A stretch of DNA of 64,000 nt, taken from a virus. Of this stretch, positions 29,701-37,548 are shown one piece after another. How positions within the stretch are numbered: position 1 is the stretch's first letter; every line of letters begins with the position of its first letter. Both the position numbers and the translations under genes were made by a program. Below the pieces are notes generated by a model that saw only the letters and a list, made by a program, of their open reading frames with translations, was not told the DNA's origin and did no database searches. The stretch is taken from the IMG/VR virus record IMGVR_UViG_3300028192_000001, positions 27,253-91,252 of that record. One strand, 5' to 3'.

Positions 29701-32700
29701 CGCAGTTAATAACTTTTGCCTTAATCCTGTGCCTGAAGTAACATAATTTCCAACTACATTTTTAACAAGCCTACTACTATCTAAATGTACACCAAAAAAT
29801 TTACAAGAATTAAGAATGGCCATTACTTTAATAACTGAAAACGCATAACCTGAATTCCGTCTCCAGGCAGTTTCCGCTGGGCCTTGATCACCAAACTTCC
29901 ATGGTTGGCTAATATTACTTCTTGTAAATTCTCCAACAACTGTTACTGGACTTGCTAGATATCCATTTGCATTTGTTGGTATTCTATATTTTAATCCCGA
30001 TCTAGCATATCTTTTATTAACTTTACCTGTTATAACATCATATCCTCTTTCAAGATCATCCCATAATACTTCATTACCTGCTGTATACGGTGCTGGTCCA
30101 TAATTTGCTTCCCATAATGATGGCTTCTCGGAGTACCCTAACATTTCCCATGGGTGGGTATGTGGACGATCAGTATCATAATAATAATAAAACATTCCTC
30201 TCCAATTTCCAATTTCTGCCTCAGAATTAATATCAATACTATTTGAATAGTTAAACGTAAAAGTGTCTGCAACATCATAGATACTATTTTTTCTAAAATC
30301 TATATTATTTCTACCTGCCCAATTATAAAAATCTCTACTAAGAACCGAATTAACCTCTGTCAAAGTAAATCCTTTTTTATTAAATGCTGATGGTAATATA
30401 TCGTGAATATTAAACAATTCTGGATTATACGTTGATTTAATATTATTATAAATTCTTTTTTCAAGTTCTAATAAAAGATCGTCTCTGTAATCTCCATAAG
30501 CAATTGTTCTGGATCCGTCATGCCCAACAATTACAGTTTGCGAAGTTCTATATGTGTTGTCTGTAATTTTTTCAGGCGTAAACTTTGGATACATACCTAA
30601 TTTTGTAGGAGTTAATGGAATATAACTTCCAGTTGTATCACTATAATCTTTTATTTTTATAATATCATTTGCAGTAAGAGTGGCTTTAATATTAACACTA
30701 TCATCAGTTGTACTAAAAATATAATCAGTACCTAAAACTAATTGTACGTCATTTTGATATACGTAAACTGCTCTATTACTCAACGTTGTTGAACTAAATT
30801 GATTGTCTAATGTATATTCTGTTTGCGTAGAATCTTGTACTGTATAAGTTCTACTAGAAACTTTTTCTCCAAATCCTAACATATCTTCATAATAAAATGG
30901 CGAGGTATTGGTTTTATTTTTTGTTAAAATTTTTAATATTTCGTCTACTCTATCAACAGCATTACCTTCATACGTTGTACCAGTAGATTGCGTTAAAAAA
31001 CTTTCTTTAAATTTCTGATATTCTAAATTTGCATAATCTAATGCACTTACAAAATTTGACTCTCTATCAATCAAATTAAACATAGCAGGCACTATTGATC
31101 CAATATGCTGTTGTATTCCACCGCCTTTTAAATATGTTTCTGAATGATCTCTAAAATTTGTTACTCCAGGAACAACACCTGTAATCTCATTATTTCTTTC
31201 AGCAACATTAATTAAATGATTTGAAATTTGTCCATATGTAAATGTATCTAAAGATTCATTTAATGGATTGTTTGACAACCCGTCTGGTACTTCATATATT
31301 CCTTTATTATCTACTTTTGTTGCACTTGACCAAATATAAACTGTTACAATATCATGTAAAGTTAAATCTTTCGCAAATTTAACAAACTTATTTGTTGTAC
31401 CATTCGCTAATACATAATCTTTATTAAACTGCTTATGTACACCGTTTACCTTTACATCAACTTCTAAATCTAATGATGCAGAATTTTTATATACATCAAT
31501 TGGAAATAATTTTTTTTCAGTTGCTGTTGCAAAATATGTTCTTTTAACTCGCTGTTTTGAATTTGTTGCTCTTTCTGACCAATTTGTTTTATTTTTATAA
31601 GTTAATAATCCTGTAGTTTCATGTACAAATCCAGACGCATACGATTTTATAACAAAGTCATCGCCAGATTTATATTTAAATGATCCAGAATTAACATCTG
31701 ACTCAAAAACCATATCACCTACATTATTAATTGTATTATATTTTACTTTTAATCCTAATATTGTATCAGTTGTTGCTGTTGTCGATATTTTAAATCCAAA
31801 TAACGTTGAGCCTGCAAAGTTTGTTGATCCATATACTAAATCGTTTGAAAAACTTACACCTTCGTCGTCATGCAAATCAAATAATGGTTGTTGATTAACT
31901 TTAGATTTAATTTGACCTTCAATCCATGTTTCTTCGTCTCGATTTGGTCCTGCTGATGTAGAATAATGTAAAGTTTTTCCTTGATTTACTTTTCCAAATT
32001 CAACATAAACTTGTTCACCATCAATTGGATGCGTATCACTAACCTCTGCTAATTGTAAAGCAATTCTAGTTGTTCCTAAAATTGTTACAAAACTAACGTT
32101 ATAAATTTTATTTCGTACAAGTTTATCTGTATCTGCCGTAAACAAAATCCTCATACCGTCAGTAACTTTTATACCATCAACAAAGTATCCTGTTTGGTTC
32201 ACCATTGATGAAAATACATCTGTTGTTACATTATCTACTAACGCAACTGATTTTTTTGCAACTGTACCATAATTGTATAATGCAAGATTTGAATTAAATT
32301 CTATAATTGGTCTTTTTGCTCTATCACTTTCGTCAAGCGCCAATGCACTGCCATTTGCAGTGGCCGTTGCTTCAATAACAGATCTATGAAACCATCTATT
32401 ATATCTTGACCAAGCATTCTGATCAACTGCACTTCGTTTTATTGTAATATAGTCGTGTACATCTGGTCTATAAAATGCTTTGGCATACGGTCTAGAATCA
32501 AATCCTACTGAATCATATAATATTGTTGTTTCTGTTGCATAAGGTTCCGGAGTAATAAGAGTATCAATATCTGTTAATGTAATATTCTTACCTACACCTT
32601 CAACATAAAAATCTTTATCTGCGTAAACTGTTGAATTTACAACATTAGTTCCAAACTGTACTTTCATTCCATTTGAAAGTGCAACCCCTGAACTTGTTGT

Positions 32701-33639
32701 ATAATTTATTGCACCAAGTATTTCACTTGCAACATCAATTTTTGTATTTGCAGTTTTTGTTAAAATTTTTAAAACACCATGCATTGAAGCATGATTACCA
32801 CATTGATAAAATAAAGAGTCTGGTGCAGTTGTTGGTATTGTAAAAATAACCGTACCACTATCTGTACCATTATTAGTAACACCATTAGTATATAAAACTG
32901 ACGTACTTCCATCTAATGCAAGACCACTTGGAACTGGTTCTGTCATAATATAGAAAGGATGACCCGATGCATCAACTTTAAACTTGTATGTATTTCCTCT
33001 ATATAATGTCATTGCTGGATTATTTTCTGCTGGTCTTGTTGAAAACAAATAAGCACTTATAGTACTGCCATCAGCAGTTAAATTTTTTACAGAAATTTCT
33101 GTTTGAGCATTTGTGGCATTTGAATCGATTTTTATAGATGATGGGCCATTTGGCAACCAAAAATACTCTCTATAATTAATTAATTTGTCTAAATCAACAA
33201 ACGGATTCCATGAATATGTTTTTTCTTTTGTTAGATTATCATGATTATCAACTGGCGCATTTAAATATTTTAATTGATTAATATAATCATCATATGTTGC
33301 TGTAAACTTAACTTGATCTTGAGGACTAATCGACGATGTATCTTTGTCTGTATAAGTTACGGTAGGTTCTAATTGATAACTTGTTCTACTTTTTGTTGTT
33401 GCTGTTAAGTATCTATCAGTTATTGATCTAGTATAAGCATCTAATCGACCAATATACCCATCTAATCTATCTAACTTACCCTTTTGAATAATTTGATCTA
33501 ATGTACTACTTAAAAACTTTTCATTTGCATCAGTTCTATAGTATGACGGTAAATGAGCAATAGTTCTTCTATATTGAATTCCTTCTTTATCTGTAACTAC
33601 TTCAAAGGTTTTTGTACTGTTTATTGATTCGTCTGCCAT
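20725..33639 (-). CDS. Giant baseplate/tail structural protein (4,304 aa)
   Basis: This is one uninterrupted 12.9-kb frame. The N-terminus (AHLPSYYRTDANEKFLSSTLDQIIQ; YSWNPFVDLDKLINYREYFWLPNGP) is of the type in large baseplate proteins of T4-like marine phages. Residues about 195-295 form a cupredoxin-like domain with His227, Cys280, His283 and Met286. Residues about 2,090-2,570 hold seven FG-GAP-like repeats (NFGFKV...IASAP; RLGYSL...VAGAP and so on), consistent with a seven-bladed propeller. The C-terminal quarter has tandem beta repeats starting GDGST. Position directly after gp6 is where T4 carries gp7/gp8, so it may replace them and also act as a host-contact fibre. It starts 2 bp after the gp6 stop. 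Virion location is inferred. Confidence 0.75.
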   Translation of the reverse strand: MADESINSTKTFEVVTDKEGIQYRRTIAHLPSYYRTDANEKFLSSTLDQIIQKGKLDRLDGYIGRLDAYTRSITDRYLTATTKSRTSYQLEPTVTYTDKDTSSISPQDQVKFTATYDDYINQLKYLNAPVDNHDNLTKEKTYSWNPFVDLDKLINYREYFWLPNGPSSIKIDSNATNAQTEISVKNLTADGSTISAYLFSTRPAENNPAMTLYRGNTYKFKVDASGHPFYIMTEPVPSGLALDGSTSVLYTNGVTNNGTDSGTVIFTIPTTAPDSLFYQCGNHASMHGVLKILTKTANTKIDVASEILGAINYTTSSGVALSNGMKVQFGTNVVNSTVYADKDFYVEGVGKNITLTDIDTLITPEPYATETTILYDSVGFDSRPYAKAFYRPDVHDYITIKRSAVDQNAWSRYNRWFHRSVIEATATANGSALALDESDRAKRPIIEFNSNLALYNYGTVAKKSVALVDNVTTDVFSSMVNQTGYFVDGIKVTDGMRILFTADTDKLVRNKIYNVSFVTILGTTRIALQLAEVSDTHPIDGEQVYVEFGKVNQGKTLHYSTSAGPNRDEETWIEGQIKSKVNQQPLFDLHDDEGVSFSNDLVYGSTNFAGSTLFGFKISTTATTDTILGLKVKYNTINNVGDMVFESDVNSGSFKYKSGDDFVIKSYASGFVHETTGLLTYKNKTNWSERATNSKQRVKRTYFATATEKKLFPIDVYKNSASLDLEVDVKVNGVHKQFNKDYVLANGTTNKFVKFAKDLTLHDIVTVYIWSSATKVDNKGIYEVPDGLSNNPLNESLDTFTYGQISNHLINVAERNNEITGVVPGVTNFRDHSETYLKGGGIQQHIGSIVPAMFNLIDRESNFVSALDYANLEYQKFKESFLTQSTGTTYEGNAVDRVDEILKILTKNKTNTSPFYYEDMLGFGEKVSSRTYTVQDSTQTEYTLDNQFSSTTLSNRAVYVYQNDVQLVLGTDYIFSTTDDSVNIKATLTANDIIKIKDYSDTTGSYIPLTPTKLGMYPKFTPEKITDNTYRTSQTVIVGHDGSRTIAYGDYRDDLLLELEKRIYNNIKSTYNPELFNIHDILPSAFNKKGFTLTEVNSVLSRDFYNWAGRNNIDFRKNSIYDVADTFTFNYSNSIDINSEAEIGNWRGMFYYYYDTDRPHTHPWEMLGYSEKPSLWEANYGPAPYTAGNEVLWDDLERGYDVITGKVNKRYARSGLKYRIPTNANGYLASPVTVVGEFTRSNISQPWKFGDQGPAETAWRRNSGYAFSVIKVMAILNSCKFFGVHLDSSRLVKNVVGNYVTSGTGLRQKLLTAKYHLETSVNTETNVTTRYQTAGYQPYAVNYLISQNLDPAKFYYDKMKNLDVQLAYKLGGFTDKANLKILTDSISPGSTSGSQFLPTENYKVYFRTSNPVNKFYYSGVLIERNSTISLDGSSIEPGYRVVGYDINSPIFYMYLPIKNSNNHVIKFGDSRVVVYKEYVKVAQPVVYGTVFETIQDVSDFLQGYGKYLEDQGFEFDVFSRELQKTINWENAINEFVYWTTQGWAAGSAITVSPGASGFNLNTKKSVVGKLKDVYNKYTVLDAGGRSISEKDISVKRSGNIFNIVSKNDNIGIYGIQLYSVEKEHLLLLDNKTVFSDIVYDKVTGFRQQRLRLIGWKTADWNGGYHAPGFLFDEAKVSLWIANTDYNIGDTVEYNAKFYVANVNHNSGIEFDYKQWIKKSSKPSSELYPNFDYKIAQFNDFYDLETNNFDEGQQVLAQHLTGYQSRDYLENLFVNDISQYKFYQGFIREKGTQSAINKLTRAKFLDENIELSVYPEWLIRTGTFGNVDGKKSIQIKMDDRKFLQDPQSVELLDTTNDALSFNKSASIPSADFYDKPLEYTPSITFDQYDYTKEGCDRDFVQFFKTAGYPRFDDVQHTAFNISDIVNLDASKLDNQDLIWIANDKMNDWDVLRIARTELRLIQLQSINEDTQLEIGFNYAHNFKVGDYTLVTGSEYPAINKVFEIKSVTAPDKVIVDYNENISELIGITDQSTKDSYGDISKFVSARYSSVDDINDILSVEDYIVKDEVNDISGDKVFIDNPGGTWKVYEKISSLNFNRILSPDRSDNQNFGFKVVARSDGRTVIASAPDYSQGSISFFFRKEATSGEAFSLLESKTMISNNDITSRLGYSLSMSTDENFVVAGAPYNNTSIDGSTEQADQGLVKFYKWDSTNFQYELGGTIYAPYDNSTTRIGLNFGWDHAIAEPGISSTLLTTEKYMFISAPGYDNDTGIVFQYNWSVGVDGSTYNTWTQVASIQPEEVNSGYRFGHQVVTNDTADILAVSSQAPGYAGSVHIFKRTSHTNDGSTQYTWSEQQVLTGVSSDGSSKNIAFGDSLAMDKDGTALIVGAPGVDVQDGSTSVLKDDSGAVYYYKWNADGSTNTYTLQQTLNAPGTNTNVKFGSTVNINQSGNRIAIGAVGADNPRTMRFDFGATTFDLQDTNIVDINREAGVVYVGTKYDTKFIIDERLINDKVSTGDQFGKSVFLTDNSIFVGSPRDDAALTVDGSTTFMDDGSISHYDLKTNGKYGWNLLRTEEPLIDNNKIESAFIFDRSSHSIITYLNYFDPIKGRIFGVADREIKYKTTWDPAEYNYNTAGNTNAETAWGEEHIGETWWDLSKVKWIWYEQGDQEYKTKNWGKIFPGSSVDIYEWIETTLLPSEWETQADTSVGLPERISGTPVAPDDTTFTIKQKYDSAKDDFINYYYYWVRNSTFVPLESEAPLPQVGTSVMIRTNSTAYISNIITNPKLSGFKYFTVSDKNKLILWNIKSNLLNDNVVLNIDYRDNENAGDSHKVWKIYAEGDPAIQPTTALETKWWDSLCGTDLLGSIVPDQTLPINRKYGTELRPRQSWYVDRFKALEEIIQYTNTILKENQLVGTIKFANLNSVDPEPGITSLEWDGSVETYADLTYVNTKDLSGIVNYLVKADETAGGNWSIYKWDSTSWSRTKLQTYKTSNYWSYIDWYASGVTIDTKFEKQVTNQYELDILNVPINSYVKVLNSDSGGWKIYKYSATGWENVATQNGTIQISSKIYDYTIDDTGFAGDDTFDENFFDREPIIETRSILTALRDDIFTGSLIKEYNTIFFIGLRYVLSEQPYVNWLFKSSFLNITNSLRPLNQRKTYTVGKDDYVEKYIKEIKPFHTKIREYKLKYTNQEIHGGIHTDFDLPPFYDASKNKVRPPEPEAETDTELMTTYPYKLWKDYYTKHVKSINITNAGTGYVKVPTISFVGGTVEDTGPYTVLGTSTSGASSGSYGHFYPLYTIQTSANVADKQNGGTGVSHSHSFDEYPTRTFYMPTSNTNHGIAVNPGTYKIFSPGVKTHATAKAIISEGKISKIKLLTKGSGYTTTPEIIITGGTNDDTTPLDIAKASVVLNNDLVRDFDTTIRFDRVKSTGEVSAWATNTTYEYGVLIRYNNELYRTTQRITTSTKFSLAGLVKLRGDESYITAAERIKGMYTPSSGMPGLELSQVMTGVDYGGVMVTGLTFGSEQGWDKSGWFEQPWDSYGSGRVRTFYGDGSTRTFIFATAPSPTEVYTVYFDDVRQVNEVHRGDESTASFTLSTAPGNGVKIEFIPFDDDGVQTPTDDRTIDSLIYGGTFGSALGVDPEQVITEGDAFVSPDTSYAPEEAVPGQLFDTLDIQVYSAPESGVPFIVEKNYICDGNTATFDIGQTPGTKAAVSVVLDNVRKRSPTHYTVNIANKTITLGSTPSVGQKLTVKSFAISGQQYMVLDSFTGDGSTTAFKTATRENFNADSSISQLYITIDGEPTTAYTTTTIANTITVNFNSAPTTGQAIQIAGFNQTLGSGRAYAQIQSSIITYDGSTTRYALTYPVGTYGPYAGLTILEHNGKVLRGPDNTYYSGDGSTYSYGVVSGLSDDSTVDPAKTITLASQVEVYINGTIKLLNVDYTIDLAGQKVNLLIPPADTDVIAITTNVDNHYSYVGSDIVLKTTQLATDGITLNANDTILATTFNNALGMNLKREVLEGRTTGVHKLYNTPLNSNYVYVWFNTIPLQQGFDYTVSGNTVKIVGRTITNADRIDIMYFAVRSETRQTGFRIFKDMLNRTFYKRISKAGTTTLANDLFESDKTITVKDGSVLGEVDGTTELPGVIFIDKERIEYFIKSGNILSRVRRGTLGTGIKAHIGGSTVVDASGKQTVPYSDTIYSNTHTGNGSKVSFTTTIAPSSASQLDIFIGGQRLLLTSEDGSTVNYSVDGSTANVVLSSPPAANVQVKILQKKGQVWYTQGLSTASDGNGLQQSITNQARFIADEPTNSPE

Positions 33640-33641
33640 CT

Positions 33642-36600
33642 TTAATATCCAGTACCACTAACTGTCCCTGATCCGGTTGTAGTGGTTCCTGATACTACTG
33701 ATGTTGACCTTGCTGTTGTCGTAGTAGTAGTGGTTGATGTTACAACTGTGCCTAATGCTTGGAGTTGATTTGCTCCAATGGCATCAATTATTGATACATC
33801 ATCAACAGTGGCCCCACTAATGAATATTTCGTTTGATGCACCCGATATTTGAAATAAAGATCCAAATACTTGTCCTGCTTGATTAGGCACAATTACAACT
33901 GTTAATAAATCTGGTGCAAGTCTATTATGAATGTGTGCCGCAAGTTCTGTAAAGTAAAAAGTATCACCAAAGTCAAAATTATCTAATGCAAAAAATTCAT
34001 TAATTGCTTCTACAACCAATGTTTTTACTATCGCATTTGAAATATTTGTCCCTGTATTTTTAACAACTTTAAATGTTGCTTGATATTCTTCGTCTGCTTG
34101 AGTACCAAAAAGAATTTTATAAGATACAGAATGATAGATTATTTGATCTGACAATCCTTTTAACTCATCTAATTTTCCGGAATAATTTATTCTTAATTGG
34201 TCGGACGTACTAGAAGCAGGTCTTTTGCCTCCACTTTGTAACCATATTCTAAATAAATTATCATATGATCTTTCAAGTACATATAAATCAATTATATTAG
34301 ATACCGAAGGATCTATTCTAGTATTACTTCCTGCAAAATGTTTATACTGAAAATACAAACTTCCTCTTCCTTTTCTTGCAAGATACTCTGTTGTTATAAC
34401 TAATGAATTTGTTGTACTATCATATTTTTTAATTACATCTTCGGTTAAATCGTAAAAATAAAATAATTGTCCATTTGTATATGACCCTGGTAATGTAATA
34501 CTTGATTCGTTTTGAGCAATAACAAAATTTGTTGATGCATACGGTCTATATCTTTCTATGTTATTATCTGTTGAAACATATTTTTCATAAAATACAAATT
34601 TTGTAGATTCACTTAAAGTTGGTTCTACTATAATATCAAATAATTCAGGATTATCTACAACTCCATCATCATCAGAATCATAAAATCCAACGTTAACTTT
34701 CCGATTATCTTGATAACCATCTGATTCACTAATTGTATCAACTATTTGCCATTCTAACGGATATCCTACTGCATATCCTGAACTAACAAGAACATTATTT
34801 TTTAACATAGTCACAGTATCTTTTTTAGTTTGTCCTGTTTTGTAATCATAAATTTTTTCTTGTGGATCAAAATAAAATTTATTTTGTCCTGCTGATTCAA
34901 AAATATAATCTAATTTTCTATAAGTTACTGTATAAATTACGCCATCATTAGTAAAATTAAACCACCAACTTTGATCTAAATTAGTGCCTGATTCATCTCC
35001 AGTGAATCCTAAACTAAACACTGAACTAGAACTTACATTTGTTGTTGTTATAACTTTCCATTCACCTTTTGTTTCATCATATCTTAATGCAAAATCTTCA
35101 TATGCAGAAACTCTATCTTGAATATCTGTTTTTAATGTTGTACCAAGTACTGTTGCTAATTGTGGGAATACTCCTTTTACAACGGCATTATCTGGAATAA
35201 TATCTGCTATTGTAATTGGACCCACTCCTGATTCTAAATTTCCTACTCCACCATTTGCACCATCTCCTACAACTGTTGCTACTTTGGCCCATGATCTATC
35301 TTCTGCATTATCAGTACCTGCTGTAACAAATGCTCCATTTAAAAATTCTCTAGTATCTCCTGATGTAAATTTAATTAATGCTCCAGGTTTAACATATTTT
35401 AAATTACTAGTAGCATAGTCTCCTACAACTAACGGTCCACCTGCATGAATGTATCCTGTGTTTGCATTGGTACTTGTTGTAGTACTATTCCAATATGTAC
35501 CTAATACTGTAAGATCTTTTGTACCATACTTGTGATAATAAAATTGTCTTGAATATGCTTGTTTTAATTTCGATTCAACTTTAGTGTTTAATACATTTAA
35601 AATATCATTTTTATTTTTAAAAGTAAAAGTAAATGCTGGTGTTGTTTCTTCTCTATATAAAATTCCATCATCTGCAACAACATTTACATTAGAATAAGAT
35701 CCTGTTGGATCAATTACTTCTTTTGCTCTTGATATTCCTGATGCTGTTCTATTAACTGATCTAATTTTAATAATTTCTTGCGATGCTGACAACGGAACCA
35801 CATTATAATCTTCTGCTGTAATCATTCTATTTTGTGAATAATAAACTTGTGGTGCTTTTTCTTTAATTGAAAACGTTGTTTCAGATGTGGCTGAATTATA
35901 AATTGAATGCTCTAATCCTGTTGAAACTGTAAGAATTTGATTACCTCCATTTTTATCTATATAAGGTATACTAAATTGTATGTTTTTTAAATCTAAAGGT
36001 TGAATACTATACTTTGCATTATCCGATGTTCTATAATATACTCTAAATCTTCCTATTGGAAGATCTGCAAAATTTCCATCACCAAAAATTAATTCAATAC
36101 TATCATCATTTTTTGTAACAACATTGTAAATGCTTCTAATATTTGCTGATAATGAATTATAGATAACATTATTTCCTGATAAACTAGAAACTTGTTTCCA
36201 TAATTTATATGGCGAGCCGAAATCATCAAGTTGCCATAACCACACATCACTATCGTTTATATTATTAACATTAATTTGTTTAACTAAATTTGTTACTGCT
36301 TGATCAACTGTAAACTCTTCTGATGCTAAATTTCCTTGTTTAAACAAAGCAAAAAATCCTGTATTGTTTGATGAATCTCCTGCGCCATCTGTTCTATAAG
36401 CATATGAAAATCCACTTCCTGGAATTGGTACTGATTCATATATTACTTCTGCTTCTGCTATTGTTGCCGAAACTATTTCAAATTTCCTTGTAATACCACT
36501 TATTGATCTTGCAAATGTATAAATTGGAAGATCTGTATTCCTTGAACTTGTCATATAAATTTCTGTATCAATATTTCCAATTTTATCTGATTCTAATGGT

Positions 36601-37115
36601 GTTCCAAAAAGTTGTCCTGTTTGATTAACAGCATTTAATATATTAATAAAATGTTCTCTATAATTTGGATTTGCCGCATCATTCCATCGTACGGTCATAC
36701 CTCCTAGATCTGTTCCAGCACTATCCTTAACATCTTCTGTTGTTGATATTGTACTAAATTTTAAAAGTCCAACTGACGATTTATTTCTACTTGCATTGTA
36801 ATTAATAAGTCTTGCTAATCGTAAAACGGAATTTCTTCTTGACGCTGTTTCTATGAAATTTTCTCTAGCATTTAAATCAACTCTGAATGATAATGATTGT
36901 GCGATATAGGCAATTAAATCAAGTAACGCAACATATTCAGATGATTCTATAAAATCATTAAAGTCGTCTGGATAATTTTCTCTAATATACGATACCATTG
37001 TTCTACGAATGGTTTCAAAATCATAAGATTTAAAATCCGCTTGACGGAATGCAGTATAGATCTTTCTCCAATCTTCTGCAACTAATAATCTGTTTTGTCG
37101 TTCTGTAGTGGCCAT
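33642..37115 (-). CDS. gp6: Baseplate wedge protein gp6
   Basis: This 1,157-residue protein has the family's N-terminus: WRKIYTAFRQADFKSYDFETIRRTMVSYIRENYPDDFNDFIESSEYVALLDLIAYIAQSL, followed by a conserved helix (NFIETASRRNSVLRLARLINY). gp6 forms the dimeric ring that holds the T4 baseplate wedges together. It is longer than T4 gp6 (about 660 residues), as in cyanophage homologues, because of inserted beta domains in the middle. The C-terminus is a Thr/Gly/Ser-rich tail (VVTSTTTTTTTARSTSVVSGTT). It lies between gp25 and the giant protein. A perfect TATAAATA precedes it by 16 nt. Confidence 0.93.
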   Translation of the reverse strand: MATTERQNRLLVAEDWRKIYTAFRQADFKSYDFETIRRTMVSYIRENYPDDFNDFIESSEYVALLDLIAYIAQSLSFRVDLNARENFIETASRRNSVLRLARLINYNASRNKSSVGLLKFSTISTTEDVKDSAGTDLGGMTVRWNDAANPNYREHFINILNAVNQTGQLFGTPLESDKIGNIDTEIYMTSSRNTDLPIYTFARSISGITRKFEIVSATIAEAEVIYESVPIPGSGFSYAYRTDGAGDSSNNTGFFALFKQGNLASEEFTVDQAVTNLVKQINVNNINDSDVWLWQLDDFGSPYKLWKQVSSLSGNNVIYNSLSANIRSIYNVVTKNDDSIELIFGDGNFADLPIGRFRVYYRTSDNAKYSIQPLDLKNIQFSIPYIDKNGGNQILTVSTGLEHSIYNSATSETTFSIKEKAPQVYYSQNRMITAEDYNVVPLSASQEIIKIRSVNRTASGISRAKEVIDPTGSYSNVNVVADDGILYREETTPAFTFTFKNKNDILNVLNTKVESKLKQAYSRQFYYHKYGTKDLTVLGTYWNSTTTSTNANTGYIHAGGPLVVGDYATSNLKYVKPGALIKFTSGDTREFLNGAFVTAGTDNAEDRSWAKVATVVGDGANGGVGNLESGVGPITIADIIPDNAVVKGVFPQLATVLGTTLKTDIQDRVSAYEDFALRYDETKGEWKVITTTNVSSSSVFSLGFTGDESGTNLDQSWWFNFTNDGVIYTVTYRKLDYIFESAGQNKFYFDPQEKIYDYKTGQTKKDTVTMLKNNVLVSSGYAVGYPLEWQIVDTISESDGYQDNRKVNVGFYDSDDDGVVDNPELFDIIVEPTLSESTKFVFYEKYVSTDNNIERYRPYASTNFVIAQNESSITLPGSYTNGQLFYFYDLTEDVIKKYDSTTNSLVITTEYLARKGRGSLYFQYKHFAGSNTRIDPSVSNIIDLYVLERSYDNLFRIWLQSGGKRPASSTSDQLRINYSGKLDELKGLSDQIIYHSVSYKILFGTQADEEYQATFKVVKNTGTNISNAIVKTLVVEAINEFFALDNFDFGDTFYFTELAAHIHNRLAPDLLTVVIVPNQAGQVFGSLFQISGASNEIFISGATVDDVSIIDAIGANQLQALGTVVTSTTTTTTTARSTSVVSGTTTTGSGTVSGTGY

Positions 37116-37130
37116 AATGTTTAATAACGA

Positions 37131-37138
37131 TATTTATA
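37131..37138 (-). promoter_or_regulatory. Late promoter TATAAATA upstream of gp6
   Basis: A perfect TATAAATA on the minus strand lies in the 43-bp gap between gp25 and gp6. Predicted transcription start is about 37,125, leaving a leader of about 10 nt. It would give gp6 and the giant gene a promoter of their own. Confidence 0.6.
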
Positions 37139-37158
37139 GTATTAGTAATATGCGTGTA

Positions 37159-37548
37159 TTAAGATAGACGCAAAGATGAATCTTGATCAAATCTAAATAC
37201 TAATTTTTCTGTAATATCATATGGAACATAAGTCAAGGATGCCTCGACAGCAATTCCATGGTCATATTGTGTAACCCTAATATTTTCTGTTGAAAGACGT
37301 GGATCAGCATTTAATTGTTCGGTTATATCCTCTGCAATTACTTTTTTTACTACCTCTGTTAAAGGTTCAAACAAAGTATCGTATATAATCGTACCAAAAT
37401 TAGGATTTTCAACCCTTTCACCCTTTCTTACAGACAACCTGTTAAGTAAATCTTGCTTAATTAATTCAAAATCATAAAGTTTAAAATTAGATCTATCTGC
37501 TCTTGAACTAAATCCTCTAAATGTTTGCCCTTTTCTATTATCTGCCAT
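37159..37548 (-). CDS. gp25: Baseplate wedge protein gp25
   Basis: This protein of about 129 residues belongs to the GPW/gp25 family: FRGFSSRADRSNFKLYDFELIKQDLLNRLSVRKGERVENPNFGTIIYDTLFEP. gp25 joins gp6 and gp53 in the core bundle of the wedge and initiates sheath polymerisation. ATG at 37,548 shares a TAATG junction with the gp5 stop, so it is chosen over an in-frame ATG six bases earlier. The conserved EPLTEVVKKVIAEDI helix and the final beta strands are intact. The length is normal (T4: 132). Confidence 0.93.
   Translation of the reverse strand: MADNRKGQTFRGFSSRADRSNFKLYDFELIKQDLLNRLSVRKGERVENPNFGTIIYDTLFEPLTEVVKKVIAEDITEQLNADPRLSTENIRVTQYDHGIAVEASLTYVPYDITEKLVFRFDQDSSLRLS

Noticed and set aside
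20725-33639. Assembly artefact or unnoticed frameshift joining several genes in the giant ORF
   Set aside because: The frame is uninterrupted and domain content continues smoothly across it (propeller and GDGST repeats intact), so one gene is the simplest reading; long-read or peptide data could still overturn this.
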